64,000 bases of DNA, taken from Deltaproteobacteria bacterium (GTDB lineage Bacteria; Myxococcota_A; Polyangia; JAAYKL01). The notes under the pieces were generated by a model that did no database searches, was not told the DNA's origin, and saw only the letters and a program-made list of their open reading frames with translations. This document shows positions 1-7,766 of the stretch, one piece after another. Made by a program: the position numbers and the translations under genes. The stretch is from assembly GCA_016935665.1 (NCBI GenBank), contig JAFGQN010000210.1, positions 1-64,000 on the forward strand. Reading direction: 5' to 3'. Every line of letters begins with the position of its first letter. Position 1 is the first letter of the stretch.

Positions 1-29
1 CGTCCTTGCTTTCAATGACGGACAAAAAA

Positions 30-71
30 ATGGGACAGGTCCCGTTTATGCTTGACGGGGACCCTGTTCAT
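30..71. repeat. Imperfect REP-like hairpin
   Basis: The arms at 30-45 and 55-71 pair over about 15 positions with three bulges and some G-T pairs, around a 9-base loop. The left arm itself contains the near-palindrome GGGACAGGTCCC. The hairpin ends 11 bases before the first gene and overlaps the upstream side of its ribosome binding site (GGGAGG at 72-77). It resembles extragenic palindromes that mark ends of REP-type transposase elements, but no transposase is next to it, so its origin is inference. Confidence 0.35.
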
Positions 72-82
72 GGGAGGTAATC

Positions 83-478
83 ATGAAAAACATGAAGCAT
101 TTAATTTGGGCAATTGCGTTATTGGCAATCGTTTCCTGTGATGACGCATCTAAACAGGCTATTTTTACCGAAGACAGTACGAGAATCGTATTGAGTTGTG
201 GAGACAGCTACAGTCCTGCCCCGGCAGATAAGGATGTCGAATACGACTTCAAAAGAAGCGAGCTTTCCAATAATTCCTTGTCAATTCTAAAGAAATTGGC
301 GGAAGTTGAAGATGATCTTTCCTGTATGAACGATGGTCAGGCGTGCTCTTTAAAAGTTTTTAACAGTGCTGGTGATGAGAAATTCTACAAATCCGATAAT
401 ACGGACTGTGGTGGTGAACGGCCTGACGGATATCTGTCGTTGGAAACATTGAAAGAATTACACGAAACCCTGCAGTGA
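83..478 (+). CDS. Small lipoprotein of unknown function
   Basis: This encodes 131 residues. The N terminus is a basic MKNMKH followed by a hydrophobic segment ending in the lipobox IVSC (Cys at residue 19), so the mature protein should be lipid-anchored in the envelope. The remainder is hydrophilic, with four further cysteines that could form disulfides (around residues 39, 81, 88 and 109). A GGGAGG ribosome binding site precedes the ATG. I recognise no domain. It is a single gene with a terminator-like hairpin downstream, although that hairpin fits the tRNA genes on the other strand better. Confidence 0.75.
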   Translation: MKNMKHLIWAIALLAIVSCDDASKQAIFTEDSTRIVLSCGDSYSPAPADKDVEYDFKRSELSNNSLSILKKLAEVEDDLSCMNDGQACSLKVFNSAGDEKFYKSDNTDCGGERPDGYLSLETLKELHETLQ

Positions 479-554
479 CACCAGAATCCCTCCAAAAAAA
501 ATGGACGACGCTTGCCCGCCCTTGCTGAAGCAAGCGGAAGGACGCGTTCAGGGC

Positions 555-592
555 AAAAAAAAAGCGCTGAAACATTGCTGCTTCAGCGCTTT
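555..592 (-). terminator. Intrinsic terminator of the tRNA-Lys/tRNA-Glu unit
   Basis: The 11-bp perfect arms AAAGCGCTGAA (561-571) and TTCAGCGCTTT (582-592) enclose a 10-base loop. Read on the minus strand, the stem is followed by nine T residues (complement of A 555-563). It lies 8 bases beyond the 3' end of tRNA-Glu, which fits termination of the tRNA transcript. A shorter T run on the plus side may also serve the small lipoprotein gene. Confidence 0.8.
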
Positions 593-600
593 TAAAGATG

Positions 601-672
601 TGACCCCGACGGGACTCGAACCCGTGCCGCCGGCGTGAAAGGCCGGTGTCCTAACCGCTAGACGACGGGGCC
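601..672 (-). tRNA. tRNA-Glu (anticodon TTC)
   Basis: A cloverleaf can be folded. The acceptor stem is GGCCCCG against CGGGGTC with discriminator A. The anticodon stem CCGGC/GCCGG carries the loop CTTTCAC, giving anticodon TTC. The T arm is ACGGG-TTCGAGT-CCCGT. CCA is not encoded. It is the second gene of a two-tRNA unit and is followed directly by a strong terminator. Confidence 0.95.
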
Positions 673-737
673 AGCATTCAGAGAATATGGTGAACAATCA
701 GGAGCGCGGGTTAGGTTACGCTGTATCCCTGAAAGAA

Positions 738-813
<76 letters not shown>

Positions 814-917
814 ATCCATATTCATCAAAATTAAGTTTTCAAAGTTCGCTTCATTTCGAAGTCGGGCGGGTTAATAACAGCCACGGACTTTGAGCGCAAG
901 TTTTATTTTTCAAAAAA

Positions 918-2060
918 ATGCATTTTATTGCCACACAGGGCAAAAAACTTTTTTATGGCCGGAAATTCACATTAGAATACAACCACATAATGGAACCCAA
1001 TTCTAAAAGAATGATGAAGGCAACCAGTGCCGTACTTATCGCGATAACCGTAGGCACGATTGGATTTAAAATTTTTGCCACCGATGACGCCACTTTTTTT
1101 GATTGCTTTTATATGACTATTATTACTCTCTCCACCGTGGGCTATGAGGAAGTGGTAAAACTGGACACGGCGGGGCATCTGTTTGCAAGTCTGCTGATTG
1201 TGATGGGGATGGGGGCATTGATTTATTTTGGGTCCACCATTGTGGCGCTGTGGGTGGAAACGGATTTGCAGCAAATCAGGCGGAGGAAAAAAATGCAAAA
1301 GGCGATTGATGCGCTTAAGGGACATGTCATTGTTTGTGGGTGCGGCACCACCGGCAGTCGCGTGGTGGAAGAACTGATGGACACGCAAACCCCCTTCGTG
1401 GTTATCGATACCCATCGGGAAGCCATTGATGCGATGGTTCAAACCTATACCACTGCCGGCAATCCCCGCAGACTTCCGCTGTACATTGAGGGTGACGCCA
1501 CCGAGGATAAAACCCTGTACCAGGCAGGAATCGAAAAAGCATCCGGGCTGGTGGCAGCGTTACGGAGTGATAAGGATAATCTGTATTTAACATTTTCGTC
1601 CCGGCAGCTGAACACCCGACTTCGCATTGTGGCCCGAGCGATGGAAAAGGATGCCACCACCAAAATGATTCGCGCCGGCGCCGACAAAGTAGTGGCCCCC
1701 AATATCCTTGGGGGGATGCGAATTGCCGCGGAGATGATTCGTCCGGATGTCACCGAATTTCTGGATGTGATGCTTCGGGACAAGGAGCGGAATCACCGTA
1801 TTGAGCAGGTGACGCTCCCGGCGGATTCACCTCTTATTGGCCGAAAACTGTCGGATTCCCGTATTCGAAAGGCCACCGATATTCTTGTGATTGCAATTCG
1901 CTTCAATGATGGCAGTTTTCAGTACAACCCCGGCCCGGATACGATACTTCAGGAAGAAACGACGCTGGTGGTGCTGGGCGCTATGGATTCCATTTTAAAA
2001 TTGAGGAAATCATTGCATAATTCGACACTTGGCTCCATCGTCCCCCCTCCGCCGCGCTAA
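918..2060 (+). CDS. Two-TM potassium channel with RCK (TrkA-N/TrkA-C) domain
   Basis: This encodes 380 residues. There is one membrane segment (about 35-52), a pore helix, the selectivity filter TVGYE (73-77) and a second membrane segment (about 88-111), followed by a cytoplasmic RCK Rossmann domain with GCGTTG (about 141-146) and a TrkA-C-like end. This is the layout of MthK/Kch-type ligand-gated K+ channels; the filter is TVGYE in place of TVGYG. No convincing ribosome binding site precedes the ATG at 918 or the internal ATG at 990 (MEPNSK), so the start is uncertain. It appears to be a single-gene unit with a possible terminator just before gcvT. Confidence 0.85.
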   Translation: MHFIATQGKKLFYGRKFTLEYNHIMEPNSKRMMKATSAVLIAITVGTIGFKIFATDDATFFDCFYMTIITLSTVGYEEVVKLDTAGHLFASLLIVMGMGALIYFGSTIVALWVETDLQQIRRRKKMQKAIDALKGHVIVCGCGTTGSRVVEELMDTQTPFVVIDTHREAIDAMVQTYTTAGNPRRLPLYIEGDATEDKTLYQAGIEKASGLVAALRSDKDNLYLTFSSRQLNTRLRIVARAMEKDATTKMIRAGADKVVAPNILGGMRIAAEMIRPDVTEFLDVMLRDKERNHRIEQVTLPADSPLIGRKLSDSRIRKATDILVIAIRFNDGSFQYNPGPDTILQEETTLVVLGAMDSILKLRKSLHNSTLGSIVPPPPR

Positions 2061-2250
2061 GCTTACCGGTCACGATGGCAGATATACTACCACCCTACTT
2101 TGTTTTTCCAGCAAATCATATACTTGCGATTGCCCTGATAAAAGCGGACTTTACACTTGTACCATTTTTAGTTCGGACATATTCTAGCGCCAATTTTGGG
2201 CTGACGCGGGCATCTCTGTCGTATTCGCCGGCAGGCGTAAAACGACCGAT

Positions 2251-2276
2251 ACCGTTTTTGAAAATGGTCATTTTTT
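2251..2276 (+). terminator. Possible terminator between channel gene and gcvT
   Basis: ACCGTTTT can pair with AAAATGGT (one G-T pair, very short loop), followed closely by six T residues at 2271-2276. This would end the K+ channel transcript 20 bases before gcvT. The stem is A/T-rich and the loop very tight, so support is modest. I looked in 2061-2295 for a glycine riboswitch and saw none; a 67-codon frame here has no features of a gene. Confidence 0.35.
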
Positions 2277-2295
2277 AGACCAGGAGTCTGTCTAC

Positions 2296-3414
2296 ATGGA
2301 AGAACTCTTAAAAACACCTTTAAACGAAGAGCTTAAAAAGCTGGGAGCCAAAATGGTCTCCTACGCCGGCTATGAGATGCCGGTTCGTTTTGGCTCCATA
2401 ATCGATGAACACAATGCGGTTCGCAACTCCGCAGGTATTTTTGATGTCAGTCATATGACCGAATTCTGGCTGGAAGGTGAGGACGCGCTCAACGCCGCCA
2501 ATTACCTGGTCAGTAATGATTTGAATGCTGTATCTAATGGCGATATGCAGTATTCCACAATGTGCACAAAAAAGGGCACTGTAGTGGACGATTTAATGGT
2601 GTATCGATTTTCCAGTGACAAAATCCTGCTGGTGATGAACGCCGCGTGCAAGGCTCAGGATGTTGCGCACATTGAGGCCAATCTCCCCAAAGGAAACGTC
2701 ACGTTTACGGACAGATCGCTGGAAACGGCGCAGCTGGCGCTGCAGGGACCAAAGGCGGTCTCCATTCTCGAAAAGATTACCACGGATTTTGTATCGCTTC
2801 CCACAATGAAATTCACAGAGGGAAAAATAGCAGGCGTGGATTGTCTGGTCTCCCGTTCCGGGTATACCGGAGAAGATGGATATGAAATTTATTGCCCCAA
2901 CAGGGGCGCAGTGACGGTTTTTACAGCCATTATGGAAGCAGGGAAATCCTTTTCTCTTCAACCGGTGGGACTGGGCGCCCGGGATACGTTGCGGCTGGAA
3001 TCCAAAATGCCGCTGTATGGCAACGAACTGAATCTGGATACCACTCCGTTGGAAGCGCGATTGGGGTGGGCAGTAGCGCTAAATAAAGCGAACTTTCTGG
3101 GTAAAGAGGCCCTGATGGCCCAAAAGGCAAATGGTCTGACTCGCAGGCTGGTGGGCTTTGAGATGACTGAAAAAGCTATTCCCAGGCATGGATATCCCGT
3201 CGTTTCGCTGGATGATCACGGAGAGCCGCTTGGAGAAGTCACCTCAGGCTGCCCGTCTCCCACGCTGGGAAAAAATATTGGGCTGGCCTACGTGTCAAAA
3301 AAAGTCGCCAAAGTGGGCGCTATAATTGGAATAGAAATTCGCGGAAAAGTGAAATCCGCCAAAATCGTTAAAACACCTTTTTACAATCGGCCGTATCCGG
3401 TACGGACCGAATAG
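2296..3414 (+). CDS. gcvT: Glycine cleavage system T protein (aminomethyltransferase)
   Basis: At 372 residues this is normal length for GcvT. It transfers the methylene of aminomethyl-lipoyl GcvH to tetrahydrofolate and releases ammonia. The N terminus shows the family's sequence around YAGYEMPVRFG and GIFDVSHM. The mid-region SRSGYTGEDGYE and the later LGARDTLRLE are the folate-pocket and substrate-pocket motifs, and the C-terminal barrel includes GEVTSGCPSP. Ribosome binding site CCAGGAG precedes the ATG. It heads an operon with gcvH 9 bases downstream. Confidence 0.97.
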   Translation: MEELLKTPLNEELKKLGAKMVSYAGYEMPVRFGSIIDEHNAVRNSAGIFDVSHMTEFWLEGEDALNAANYLVSNDLNAVSNGDMQYSTMCTKKGTVVDDLMVYRFSSDKILLVMNAACKAQDVAHIEANLPKGNVTFTDRSLETAQLALQGPKAVSILEKITTDFVSLPTMKFTEGKIAGVDCLVSRSGYTGEDGYEIYCPNRGAVTVFTAIMEAGKSFSLQPVGLGARDTLRLESKMPLYGNELNLDTTPLEARLGWAVALNKANFLGKEALMAQKANGLTRRLVGFEMTEKAIPRHGYPVVSLDDHGEPLGEVTSGCPSPTLGKNIGLAYVSKKVAKVGAIIGIEIRGKVKSAKIVKTPFYNRPYPVRTE

Positions 3415-3423
3415 AGGATTGCC

Positions 3424-3810
3424 ATGAATTTACCAGATAATTTGAAGTACACGAAGAGCCATGAGTGGGTACTGATTGAGGGTGAGTCTGCAACTATGGG
3501 AATCACGGAATTTGCTGTGGAACAACTGGGAGACATCACACTGGTCGAATGCCCGCAGGTGGGTGACAGCGCCAACGCCGGTGATGCCGTCGGAACCATC
3601 GAATCCGTGAAAGCGGTTTCCGATTTGTACTGCCCCATTGCCGGTGAGATTGCGGCCATTAACGACGCGCTGGAAGACGAACCGGAAAAGGTAAATAACG
3701 ATTGTTACGGCACCGGGTGGATTGCCAAAATCACACTGAGCGACGATGCATCAGAAGAAACGCTGATGGACGCCTCCACTTACGAAGAATATCTCGACAG
3801 TCTGGACTGA
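3424..3810 (+). CDS. gcvH: Glycine cleavage system H protein
   Basis: This is 128 residues, the lipoyl carrier of the glycine cleavage complex. The lipoylation site is in ESVKAVSD, with Lys63 the expected acceptor. The surrounding beta-sandwich is intact (SHEWV near the N terminus, GEIAAIN and NNDCYGTGW further on). A GAGGATTGCC ribosome binding region overlaps the end of gcvT. Tight spacing with gcvT (9 bases) and gcvPA (16 bases) indicates co-transcription and matched stoichiometry. Confidence 0.97.
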   Translation: MNLPDNLKYTKSHEWVLIEGESATMGITEFAVEQLGDITLVECPQVGDSANAGDAVGTIESVKAVSDLYCPIAGEIAAINDALEDEPEKVNNDCYGTGWIAKITLSDDASEETLMDASTYEEYLDSLD

Positions 3811-3826
3811 GGAGCGAGGCATTATC

Positions 3827-5191
3827 GTGCGATATATCCCCCATTCGGCCAAAGACGTCGAAGCAATGCTAAAAAAAATTGGTGTTAACAACGTGGACGA
3901 TTTGTTTTCACAAATCCCCAAAGAAGCGCGTTTTAAAGGCGAATTGCAGTTGCCCCCCCCCCTTTGCGAATCAGAACTGACCGAACTGCTCAGCGAAATG
4001 TCGGCATCGCCGGCGACGAAAATGAATTCCTTTCTGGGCGCCGGCATTTACAACCATTTTATTCCCAGTGCGGTGGATTCGCTGCTTAGCAGAAGCGAAT
4101 TTTTTACGGCATACACCCCTTATCAACCCGAAATCAGCCAGGGCACCCTGCAGGCGATTTTTGAGTTTCAAACGGTGGTGGCGCGCATCCTTGGCATGCA
4201 CACGGCCAATGCGTCCATGTATGACGGCGCCACTGCACTGGTTGAGGCGGCTCTGATGGCCAGACGAGTCACCCGTCGTTCCAGAATCGTTGTATCCGCC
4301 GGGATTCACCCGGAGTACATTGAAACGCTGCGCACGTACCTCAACGCGCTCGACGGAAATGACAATGCACTGGCCGTGGCGCCGCTGGATGAACAGACGG
4401 GACAGTCCGATCCGCAAACGATTGATGCGGCGTTGGATGACGCCACGGCCTGTCTGCTAATCGGATATCCCAACTTCTTTGGGGTGGCGGAACCGCTGGA
4501 CCAGCTTGTGCCGTTGGCCAGACAGAAAAAAGTGTGCGTGGTTACATCAACGCTCGACGCTTTTGCGTTTGGCGTTTTAAAGGCGCCGGGGGATTTCGGA
4601 GTGGACATTGCCACCGCGGAGGGGCAATCGGTGGCGGTGTCACCGTCATTTGGGGGACCCGGGCTGGGTCTGTTTGCCATTTCCGATGACCGCAAGCTCC
4701 TTCGACAGATGCCGGGACGGCTGGTGGGTCGAACTGAAGACTCCAACAAAAAAACCGGATATGTGTTGACGCTGGCAACCCGGGAGCAACACATTCGACG
4801 CGAGAAAGCCACATCAAATATCTGCACAAACCACGGGTTGTGCGCCCTCAGTGCGGTAATTAATCTCTGCCTGCTGGGCAAACAGGGATACCGGCAGGTG
4901 GCCATCTCATGCCTCTCGCTGGCAGAATATTTGAAATCCGAGATTAAAAAGCTCGACCATTTTGAACTGGTTCATACAGGTCCCACATTCAATGAGTTTG
5001 CCATTCGCTGCAAAACAACAACCGCCGGCGCGGTTCAAAGTGCCCTTGAACCCAAAGGTATACTGGCAGGGGTCGATTTGAGTCGATTTGGAATGGGCGA
5101 CAATTTGATATTGATTGCGGTAACGGAGCTGCACAATCGCAAAAAGATAGATGCACTCGTCAGCGCGCTTGGCCTTCTTCAAAACACATGA
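3827..5191 (+). CDS. gcvPA: Glycine dehydrogenase (decarboxylating) subunit 1
   Basis: At 454 residues it matches the N-terminal half (P-alpha) of split P-protein. GcvPA pairs with GcvPB, which carries the PLP lysine, to decarboxylate glycine onto lipoyl-GcvH. Family segments seen are MRYIPHSAKD at the start, FLGAGIYNHFIPS, TAYTPYQPEISQGTLQ and SPSFGGPGLG. The start is GTG at 3827, with GGAG 9 bases upstream. The gene that usually follows, gcvPB, is absent; the stop codon instead overlaps the ATG of an alpha/beta hydrolase gene (ATGA). Confidence 0.95.
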   Translation: MRYIPHSAKDVEAMLKKIGVNNVDDLFSQIPKEARFKGELQLPPPLCESELTELLSEMSASPATKMNSFLGAGIYNHFIPSAVDSLLSRSEFFTAYTPYQPEISQGTLQAIFEFQTVVARILGMHTANASMYDGATALVEAALMARRVTRRSRIVVSAGIHPEYIETLRTYLNALDGNDNALAVAPLDEQTGQSDPQTIDAALDDATACLLIGYPNFFGVAEPLDQLVPLARQKKVCVVTSTLDAFAFGVLKAPGDFGVDIATAEGQSVAVSPSFGGPGLGLFAISDDRKLLRQMPGRLVGRTEDSNKKTGYVLTLATREQHIRREKATSNICTNHGLCALSAVINLCLLGKQGYRQVAISCLSLAEYLKSEIKKLDHFELVHTGPTFNEFAIRCKTTTAGAVQSALEPKGILAGVDLSRFGMGDNLILIAVTELHNRKKIDALVSALGLLQNT

Positions 5192-6066
5192 AAATTGAAA
5201 CCCGCCAGATGAGCAATGGATGCGAATTGACTGTTCGCAGCATTAGCGACGGTCATGGGGGGGTACCTATTTACATGTGGGGCGGCCTGTTCGGCACTTA
5301 TCTTGTTTGGTCCAGAATATCCAGAGAACTGCGTCAGCGACACCCATTGTACATCATTGATTATCCCCGCTACACCAACGCTTCGTCGCTTTTCACCGGC
5401 AGGCAGTTGAATATCCCCATGCTGGCGACCTTTCAGCAGGAGCTGATGGACGCATACGGCCACCGAAATGTCATTCTGATGGGATGGTCGTATGGTGCGC
5501 AGGTAATTGCTGAGTGCGAAAGGCTTTCGGGAGTCGCCGCCATGGTGGCCATCAGTGGCGTTGCGGGAAAACCGTTTTCTCATATCAGTGACCCCATATT
5601 CGAGACCATTGGCATTCGTCCCCGTTTGTCCGAAACCGTGGACTGGCTTACCCGAAAAGAGGAAACCATCTCGCGCCTCAGGAAAATGATTCGCAGAAAT
5701 GAACATCCCAGTCGCTGGGCCAGGCGTCTCGGTCTGATGGCGCCCACTGTGGACGAACTGACAATGGACGCGGTCATACGCGACTTTGTTAACATTCCCG
5801 CGCATCATTACAACTACTATCTGCATATTGCGTCTGAGCACAACGCCATTGAAAAAGTGCAAAAAACCACCCTGCCCATTTTGGGCATATCGGGAAAACT
5901 GGATAAGCTGGTTCCCGCCAGGCGCACTCGTGAATTCACCAAAACAAACTCAAACGCGTCCGATTTTCTGCTGGTAAATGGCGGCACTCATTTTGTACCA
6001 CTGGAATATCCCGAACTGCTCTCTTTGAAAATCGAGGAATTTCTCAAACGGAATCAACTGCGATGA
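5188..6066 (+). CDS. Alpha/beta hydrolase
   Basis: This encodes 292 residues of the alpha/beta-hydrolase fold. The nucleophile elbow is GWSYG (Ser101). An acid in the late GKLDKL segment and His in NGGTHFVPLE complete a plausible catalytic triad. There is no signal peptide, so it is likely cytoplasmic. The start overlaps the gcvPA stop by 4 bases and its end overlaps the next ATG by 4 bases, so translation of gcvPA, this gene and the HAD phosphatase gene is probably coupled. The substrate is unknown; a BioH-like esterase or haloperoxidase-type enzyme is possible. A functional link to glycine cleavage is suggested only by the operon. Confidence 0.85.
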   Translation: MKIETRQMSNGCELTVRSISDGHGGVPIYMWGGLFGTYLVWSRISRELRQRHPLYIIDYPRYTNASSLFTGRQLNIPMLATFQQELMDAYGHRNVILMGWSYGAQVIAECERLSGVAAMVAISGVAGKPFSHISDPIFETIGIRPRLSETVDWLTRKEETISRLRKMIRRNEHPSRWARRLGLMAPTVDELTMDAVIRDFVNIPAHHYNYYLHIASEHNAIEKVQKTTLPILGISGKLDKLVPARRTREFTKTNSNASDFLLVNGGTHFVPLEYPELLSLKIEEFLKRNQLR

Positions 6067-6746
6067 CCTCTCTAAAACCGCCCGCTTATCCGCTGGTGTG
6101 CTTTGATTTGGACGGCACACTGGTGGATGACACCATCTATATATGGAAGACCCTTCACGAGTGTTTTTTGACCGATAAAGCGGAACGCGACCAGGCGTAC
6201 AGAGACTATTTTTCCGGCAAAATCACTTACCGGGAGTGGTTTGAACACGATTTAAAGCTGCTGCGTGCGGCGGGCGCCACGCAATCGGAAATAGTAAAGA
6301 TGTGCAGCGGATTGCAGGTCATGAACGGTGCCATGGACACCCTTCATACATTGCGTCAGGCCAACTGCAAAGTGGCGGTGATTTCCGGTTCCATACAGGT
6401 GGTACTCGACGTTCTGTTCCCGGATTTTGAATTTGATTTTGTGCTTATCAATCGCATTCATTTCAACGACGCGGGCCACATCAGCGGTGGCGTGCACACG
6501 CCTTTTGATGTGGAAGCCAAAGCGGACGGGCTCAAACATCTGTGCCGAAAAATGAACATTTCCACCAACAACGCTGTTTTCGTGGGGGACAACGAAAACG
6601 ATTTATGGATTGCCCGTACAGCGGGATTGTCCATCGCGTTTAACTGCAAATCAAAAGATTTATCCCAAATATGTGATTTGGAGATTACGCAAAAGGATTT
6701 GCGCCTGGTATTGCCCCACATTCTGGGGCCCCGCCCAACCCCCTGA
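6063..6746 (+). CDS. HAD-superfamily IB phosphatase (SerB-like)
   Basis: This encodes 227 residues with the HAD motifs in order: FDLDGT (Asp15 nucleophile, Asp17), VISGS (motif II Ser), a lysine before motif III, and VGDNENDLWIA (motif III acidic pair). The arrangement fits the phosphoserine-phosphatase type (class IB), which would release serine or glycerol-type products from phosphomonoesters. Because it is last in the gcv operon, a role in serine/glycine supply is attractive, but the substrate cannot be read from sequence. It starts inside the hydrolase stop (ATGA). Confidence 0.85.
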   Translation: MTSLKPPAYPLVCFDLDGTLVDDTIYIWKTLHECFLTDKAERDQAYRDYFSGKITYREWFEHDLKLLRAAGATQSEIVKMCSGLQVMNGAMDTLHTLRQANCKVAVISGSIQVVLDVLFPDFEFDFVLINRIHFNDAGHISGGVHTPFDVEAKADGLKHLCRKMNISTNNAVFVGDNENDLWIARTAGLSIAFNCKSKDLSQICDLEITQKDLRLVLPHILGPRPTP

Positions 6747-6769
6747 GAAATAGCCCCCTCCGAAGTGTG

Positions 6770-7654
6770 CTATTTTCCAATCTCTTTGGCTTCGGTGCGG
6801 CGGTTCAACTGACGTCCCTCTTCGGTGTCGTTCGAGGCAATAGGACGTTCCTGCCCATATCCCACGGCGATAATACGATCCCCTTCAATCCCCTTTGAAA
6901 TCAGATAGTCTCGCACCGCATTGGCTCTGTCCTCGGAAAGCTTAAGATTTTTCTTTGGCTTGCCCACATTGTCGGTATGCCCTGAAAGCTCAATAATCGC
7001 GCTTGGTTTATACGTCAGATACTCCAACACCGGATCGATATGCTCATAGGACACCGGACGCAACGTGGCCTTTCCCGTATCGAACTCCACTCCCTCCAGA
7101 ATCAGCGACGGCTCTTTTGCCGGTTGATCAATCAACACCCCCGGATCGGGCGTATCGATGGGTCTGGGCGTCATGGGAATCCAGGTGAGGGTCAGTTTCA
7201 TCGTCACATGAGGTTCGTCCGGAATACTGGCCTGTTTTTCAATTTCATCTTTAAACAGCGACAGATAGGTCAACGTCAGCTGAGCTCCTCTGGGCACCAT
7301 CACTTCGGTGAATCCCGCAGCATCGGTCTCCGGCGTGTAGAATTTTTTGCCGTCGGCCGTCACCCCTTTCACCACCACTCCCGCCACTGGCCCGCTCCCC
7401 TCCTGCTGAACCAGCAGTTTGAGAACAGCTTCAGACGTCGTTGGTTTCAATTTGGAGCCGCCAACACCGCCACCGGACGCATCGCCCGACTGCGTCCCAA
7501 AATCATCCGCCCCTGCCATGCCGCCACCGCCCGCATCGGCACCTCCACCATCCGCCCCATTCATTGAGGCGGCAGACCCGGTCTCTGTGCCCTTACCGCC
7601 ACCACATCCAGTCAGAGAAAAACACAAACAAATTGTCAATAGCACGTGCTTCAT
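6770..7654 (-). CDS. OmpA-family lipoprotein
   Basis: This encodes 294 residues from the ATG at 7654, which has GGAGG 4 bases upstream; a longer frame lacks a ribosome binding site. The signal peptide ends in lipobox LTGC. A Gly/Ala/Asp-rich linker (about 22-60) leads to a carboxypeptidase-regulatory-like beta domain (about 75-160). The C-terminal OmpA/MotB peptidoglycan-binding domain has ELSGHTDNVG, LSEDRANAVRDYL and GYGQERPIASN. It should tether the outer membrane to peptidoglycan. A paralogue without the lipobox is at 16932-17663. It runs convergent to the HAD gene. Confidence 0.9.
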   Translation of the reverse strand: MKHVLLTICLCFSLTGCGGGKGTETGSAASMNGADGGGADAGGGGMAGADDFGTQSGDASGGGVGGSKLKPTTSEAVLKLLVQQEGSGPVAGVVVKGVTADGKKFYTPETDAAGFTEVMVPRGAQLTLTYLSLFKDEIEKQASIPDEPHVTMKLTLTWIPMTPRPIDTPDPGVLIDQPAKEPSLILEGVEFDTGKATLRPVSYEHIDPVLEYLTYKPSAIIELSGHTDNVGKPKKNLKLSEDRANAVRDYLISKGIEGDRIIAVGYGQERPIASNDTEEGRQLNRRTEAKEIGK

Positions 7655-7766
7655 GGAACCTCCTTGCAAAATCTGATGTGCATAACATATCACAAAATTG
7701 CAAAAGGCCCAGATTTGCAGACTTGACCAGAACGTTTCCAATAGTACAACAAGGTAGGAGGCTCTC

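Noticed and set aside
2061-2295. Possible glycine riboswitch before gcvT
   Set aside because: No tandem aptamer pattern or conserved core was recognised; only a weak terminator-like hairpin is present.
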